Source: Actinomycetes bacterium
Lineage (GTDB): Bacteria > Actinomycetota > Acidimicrobiia > Acidimicrobiales > RAAP-2
DNA length: 64,000 nucleotides
Reading direction: 5' to 3'
Assembly (NCBI GenBank): GCA_021777285.1
Contig: JAJYDR010000002.1
Span: 1-64,000, forward strand
Shown here: in pieces, positions 62,044 through 64,000 of the stretch
How positions within the stretch are numbered: the stretch's first letter is position 1
Layout of the letters: each line of letters starts with the position of its first letter
Made by a program: the position numbers and the translations under genes
The notes under the pieces: model-generated
What the model was told of the DNA's origin: nothing
What the model saw: the letters and a program-made list of their open reading frames with translations, nothing else
The model's database searches: none

Positions 62044-64000
62044 ACGAGTTCGTCGTCGAGTCCCCGTTCAGCCCGTCGGGGGATCAGCCGCGGGCCATCG
62101 AGACCCTCGCGCGCGGGGTCACCGATGGGCTGCGCTACCAGACCCTCGAGGGGATCACCGGCAGCGGCAAGACCGCGACCATCGCCTGGCTCGTCGAGCG
62201 GGTGCAGCGCCCCACGCTCATCCTCGAGCCCAATAAGTCCCTCGCCGCCCAGCTCGCCGCCGAGCTGCGCGAGATGATGCCCCAGAACCGGGTCGAGTTC
62301 TTCGTCTCGTACTACGACTACTACCAGCCCGAGGCCTACATCCCGCGCACCGACACCTTCATCGAAAAAGACAGCTCGATCAACGAGGAGATCGACCGGC
62401 TGCGCCACGCGGCGACGTCCTCGCTGCTCACGCACCGCGACACCATCGTCGTCGCCTCGGTGTCGTGCATCTACGGCCTGGGCAGCCCGCTCGAGTACCG
62501 CGAGCGGATGCTGCCCCTCGCGCGCGGTGAGGCCGTCGAGCAGCGCCAGCTGCTGCGCCGGCTCGTGGAGATGCAGTACCACCGCAACGAGACCGTCCTC
62601 GAGCGCGGCACGTTCCGCATGAAGGGCGACACCCTCGAGATCCAGCCCGCCTACGCCAACGAGGCGATTCGGGTGTCCTTCTTCTTCGACGAGATCGAGG
62701 CGATCACCTTCTTCAACCCGCTCACCCAGGAGACCAACGGCACAGTCGACGAGATCACGCTGTTCGCGGCGACCCACTACGCCACGAGCTCGGCGACCCT
62801 GCACCGTGCCTGTCGATCGATCGAAGAGGAGCTCCAGGTCCGACTCGCGACGTTCGAGGCCGAGGGCAAGCTCCTCGAAGCCCAGCGGCTGCGCTCGCGC
62901 ACCGAGCACGACCTGGAGATGCTCGAGCAGACCGGGGTCTGTGCGGGCATCGAGAACTACTCGGCCCACCTCGACGGGCGAAGCCCCGGCGAGCGCCCCT
63001 ACACCCTGCTCGACTACTTCCCCGACGACTACCTGGTGGTGATCGACGAGTCCCACGTGGCGGTGCCCCAGGTGCGCGGCCAGTACGCGGGGGACCGGTC
63101 GCGCAAGGAGACCCTGGTCGAGCACGGCTTCCGCCTGCCGAGCGCGCTCGACAACCGGCCGCTCAACTTCGACGAGTTCATCGACCTGGTGCCCCAGATC
63201 GTGTTCGTCTCGGCGACGCCCGGACCCTACGAGCTCGAGGTGAGCGACCAGGTCGCCGAGCAGGTGATCCGCCCGACCGGCCTCGTCGACCCGGTCGTGT
63301 ACGTGATGCCCACGAAGAACCAGATCGACGACCTGCGCACGCGCCTCGATGAGGTCATCGAGCGCGGCGAGCGGGCGCTGGTGACGACCCTCACCAAGCG
63401 CATGGCCGAGGACCTCACGGACTTCCTCACCCGGGCCGGCTACCGCGTCCAGTACCTGCACAGCGACATCGACACCATCCAGCGCATCGAGATTCTGCGA
63501 TCACTGCGCCTCGGCGAGTTCGACATCCTCGTCGGGATCAACCTCTTGCGCGAGGGCCTCGACCTGCCCGAGGTCTCCCTCGTGGCGATACTTGACGCCG
63601 ACAAGGAGGGCTTCTTGCGCTCGCGTAGTGCGCTGATCCAGACGATCGGTCGGGCGGCGCGCAACGCCAACGGCGCCGCGGTGCTCTACGCCGACCGCTA
63701 CACCGATTCGATGCGCGACGCGATCGGGCTCACCGAGCGGCGCCGCCAGCGCCAGATCGAGTACAACCTCGAGCACGGGATCGAGCCGCGCACCGTCACC
63801 AAGAACGTGGCCGACATCCTCAACCGGCTGCGCAGCGACGCCGGGCCGTCGCGCCCGGGCCCCGGGGCGGTCACGGGCCTCGAGGGCGCGCTGCCCGACG
63901 ACCTGTCGCGCGAGATTGCCCGGGTGGAGGACGCCATGCTCGAAGCGGCGCGTGACCTGCGATTCGAGGAGGCGGCGACGCTGCGCGACCTCCTGCACAC
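62040..64000 (+). CDS. uvrB: Excinuclease ABC subunit B, C-terminus beyond the window
   Basis: The first 653 codons of UvrB are present; the gene runs off the right edge. Visible are Walker [14 protein letters not shown], the beta-hairpin region [15 protein letters not shown], Walker [22 protein letters not shown], the helicase motifs [15 protein letters not shown] and [11 protein letters not shown]. The start of the C-terminal UvrC-binding helix hairpin ([15 protein letters not shown]) is also seen. It verifies damage in nucleotide excision repair. No LexA box was found upstream of coaE or uvrB in this window. Confidence 0.97.
   Translation, partial: MNEFVVESPFSPSGDQPRAIETLARGVTDGLRYQTLEGITGSGKTATIAWLVERVQRPTLILEPNKSLAAQLAAELREMMPQNRVEFFVSYYDYYQPEAYIPRTDTFIEKDSSINEEIDRLRHAATSSLLTHRDTIVVASVSCIYGLGSPLEYRERMLPLARGEAVEQRQLLRRLVEMQYHRNETVLERGTFRMKGDTLEIQPAYANEAIRVSFFFDEIEAITFFNPLTQETNGTVDEITLFAATHYATSSATLHRACRSIEEELQVRLATFEAEGKLLEAQRLRSRTEHDLEMLEQTGVCAGIENYSAHLDGRSPGERPYTLLDYFPDDYLVVIDESHVAVPQVRGQYAGDRSRKETLVEHGFRLPSALDNRPLNFDEFIDLVPQIVFVSATPGPYELEVSDQVAEQVIRPTGLVDPVVYVMPTKNQIDDLRTRLDEVIERGERALVTTLTKRMAEDLTDFLTRAGYRVQYLHSDIDTIQRIEILRSLRLGEFDILVGINLLREGLDLPEVSLVAILDADKEGFLRSRSALIQTIGRAARNANGAAVLYADRYTDSMRDAIGLTERRRQRQIEYNLEHGIEPRTVTKNVADILNRLRSDAGPSRPGPGAVTGLEGALPDDLSREIARVEDAMLEAARDLRFEEAATLRDLLH

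Overview
The window is a GC-rich, gene-dense piece of an actinobacterial chromosome. Gene content and order point to an Acidimicrobiia-like member of the phylum; this is inference, since no rRNA is present. Supporting signs are mycothiol genes (mshC-like, mshD), a phosphatidylinositol mannoside cluster (pgsA1-patA-pimA), a F420:NADP oxidoreductase, an InhA-type enoyl reductase, an ANTAR response regulator, frequent GTG starts, and leaderless promoters of the form TAnnnT followed 6-7 nt later by the start codon. From memory, the order thrS-HIT-pgsA-patA-pimA-pdxS-pdxT-yebC-ruvCAB-yajC-secDF-rel-hisS-aspS-rarA-alaS-ruvX-mltG-aroE follows Mycobacterium tuberculosis Rv2614c to Rv2552c with many interruptions removed. 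The block from the ANTAR regulator through polA, rpsA and coaE to uvrB follows Rv1626 to Rv1633.

Layout. 1-831: right part of an ISL3-family insertion sequence cut by the window edge. 977-8081: accessory metabolism and transport (nitronate monooxygenase-like enzyme, secreted neocarzinostatin-fold protein, MFS, YitT/YczE-like and LysE-like membrane proteins, ABC exporter). 8078-8857: InhA-type FabI on the minus strand. 8894-18280: F420 reductase, MshC-like ligase, thrS, the PIM cluster, a membrane protein that looks like an M48 peptidase with its active site rewritten, and pyridoxal phosphate synthesis (pdxST). 18373-37202: information processing and stringent response (yebC, SOS-controlled ruvCAB, Sec accessory proteins, rel, four aminoacyl-tRNA or helicase-loader genes), then ruvX, mltG, aroE, a SEDS glycosyltransferase and a DUF151 nuclease-like gene. 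37189-46711: a second SEDS protein, polyphosphate kinase, a flippase-like protein, a dolichol-phosphate mannose synthase type enzyme, menaquinone genes (menF, menG), a MaoC hydratase, a VIT transporter and mshD. 46760-51263: a YgfZ-like protein, a degenerate TrpF-like protein and a type II fatty acid synthesis cluster (fabD, fabG, acpP, fabF). 51300-64000: a tandem 23-bp repeat, tRNA-Leu(CAA), menC, a coiled-coil protein with an ANTAR regulator, polA, rpsA, a perfect bidirectional hairpin terminator, an oligopeptide-type ABC importer lacking its binding protein, coaE and the start of uvrB.

The most unusual observations are: (1) a canonical LexA operator that straddles the start codon of leaderless ruvC; (2) at least fifteen genes with the same leaderless promoter geometry, plus two leaderless mini-ORFs that end on the start codon of the following gene; (3) an M48-like membrane protein in which the visible zinc-site residues have changed in a patterned way; (4) a TrpF-like barrel that has lost its catalytic cysteine and other signature residues. 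No CRISPR array, prophage or secondary metabolite cluster was seen. No stretch without a gene exceeds about 300 bases.
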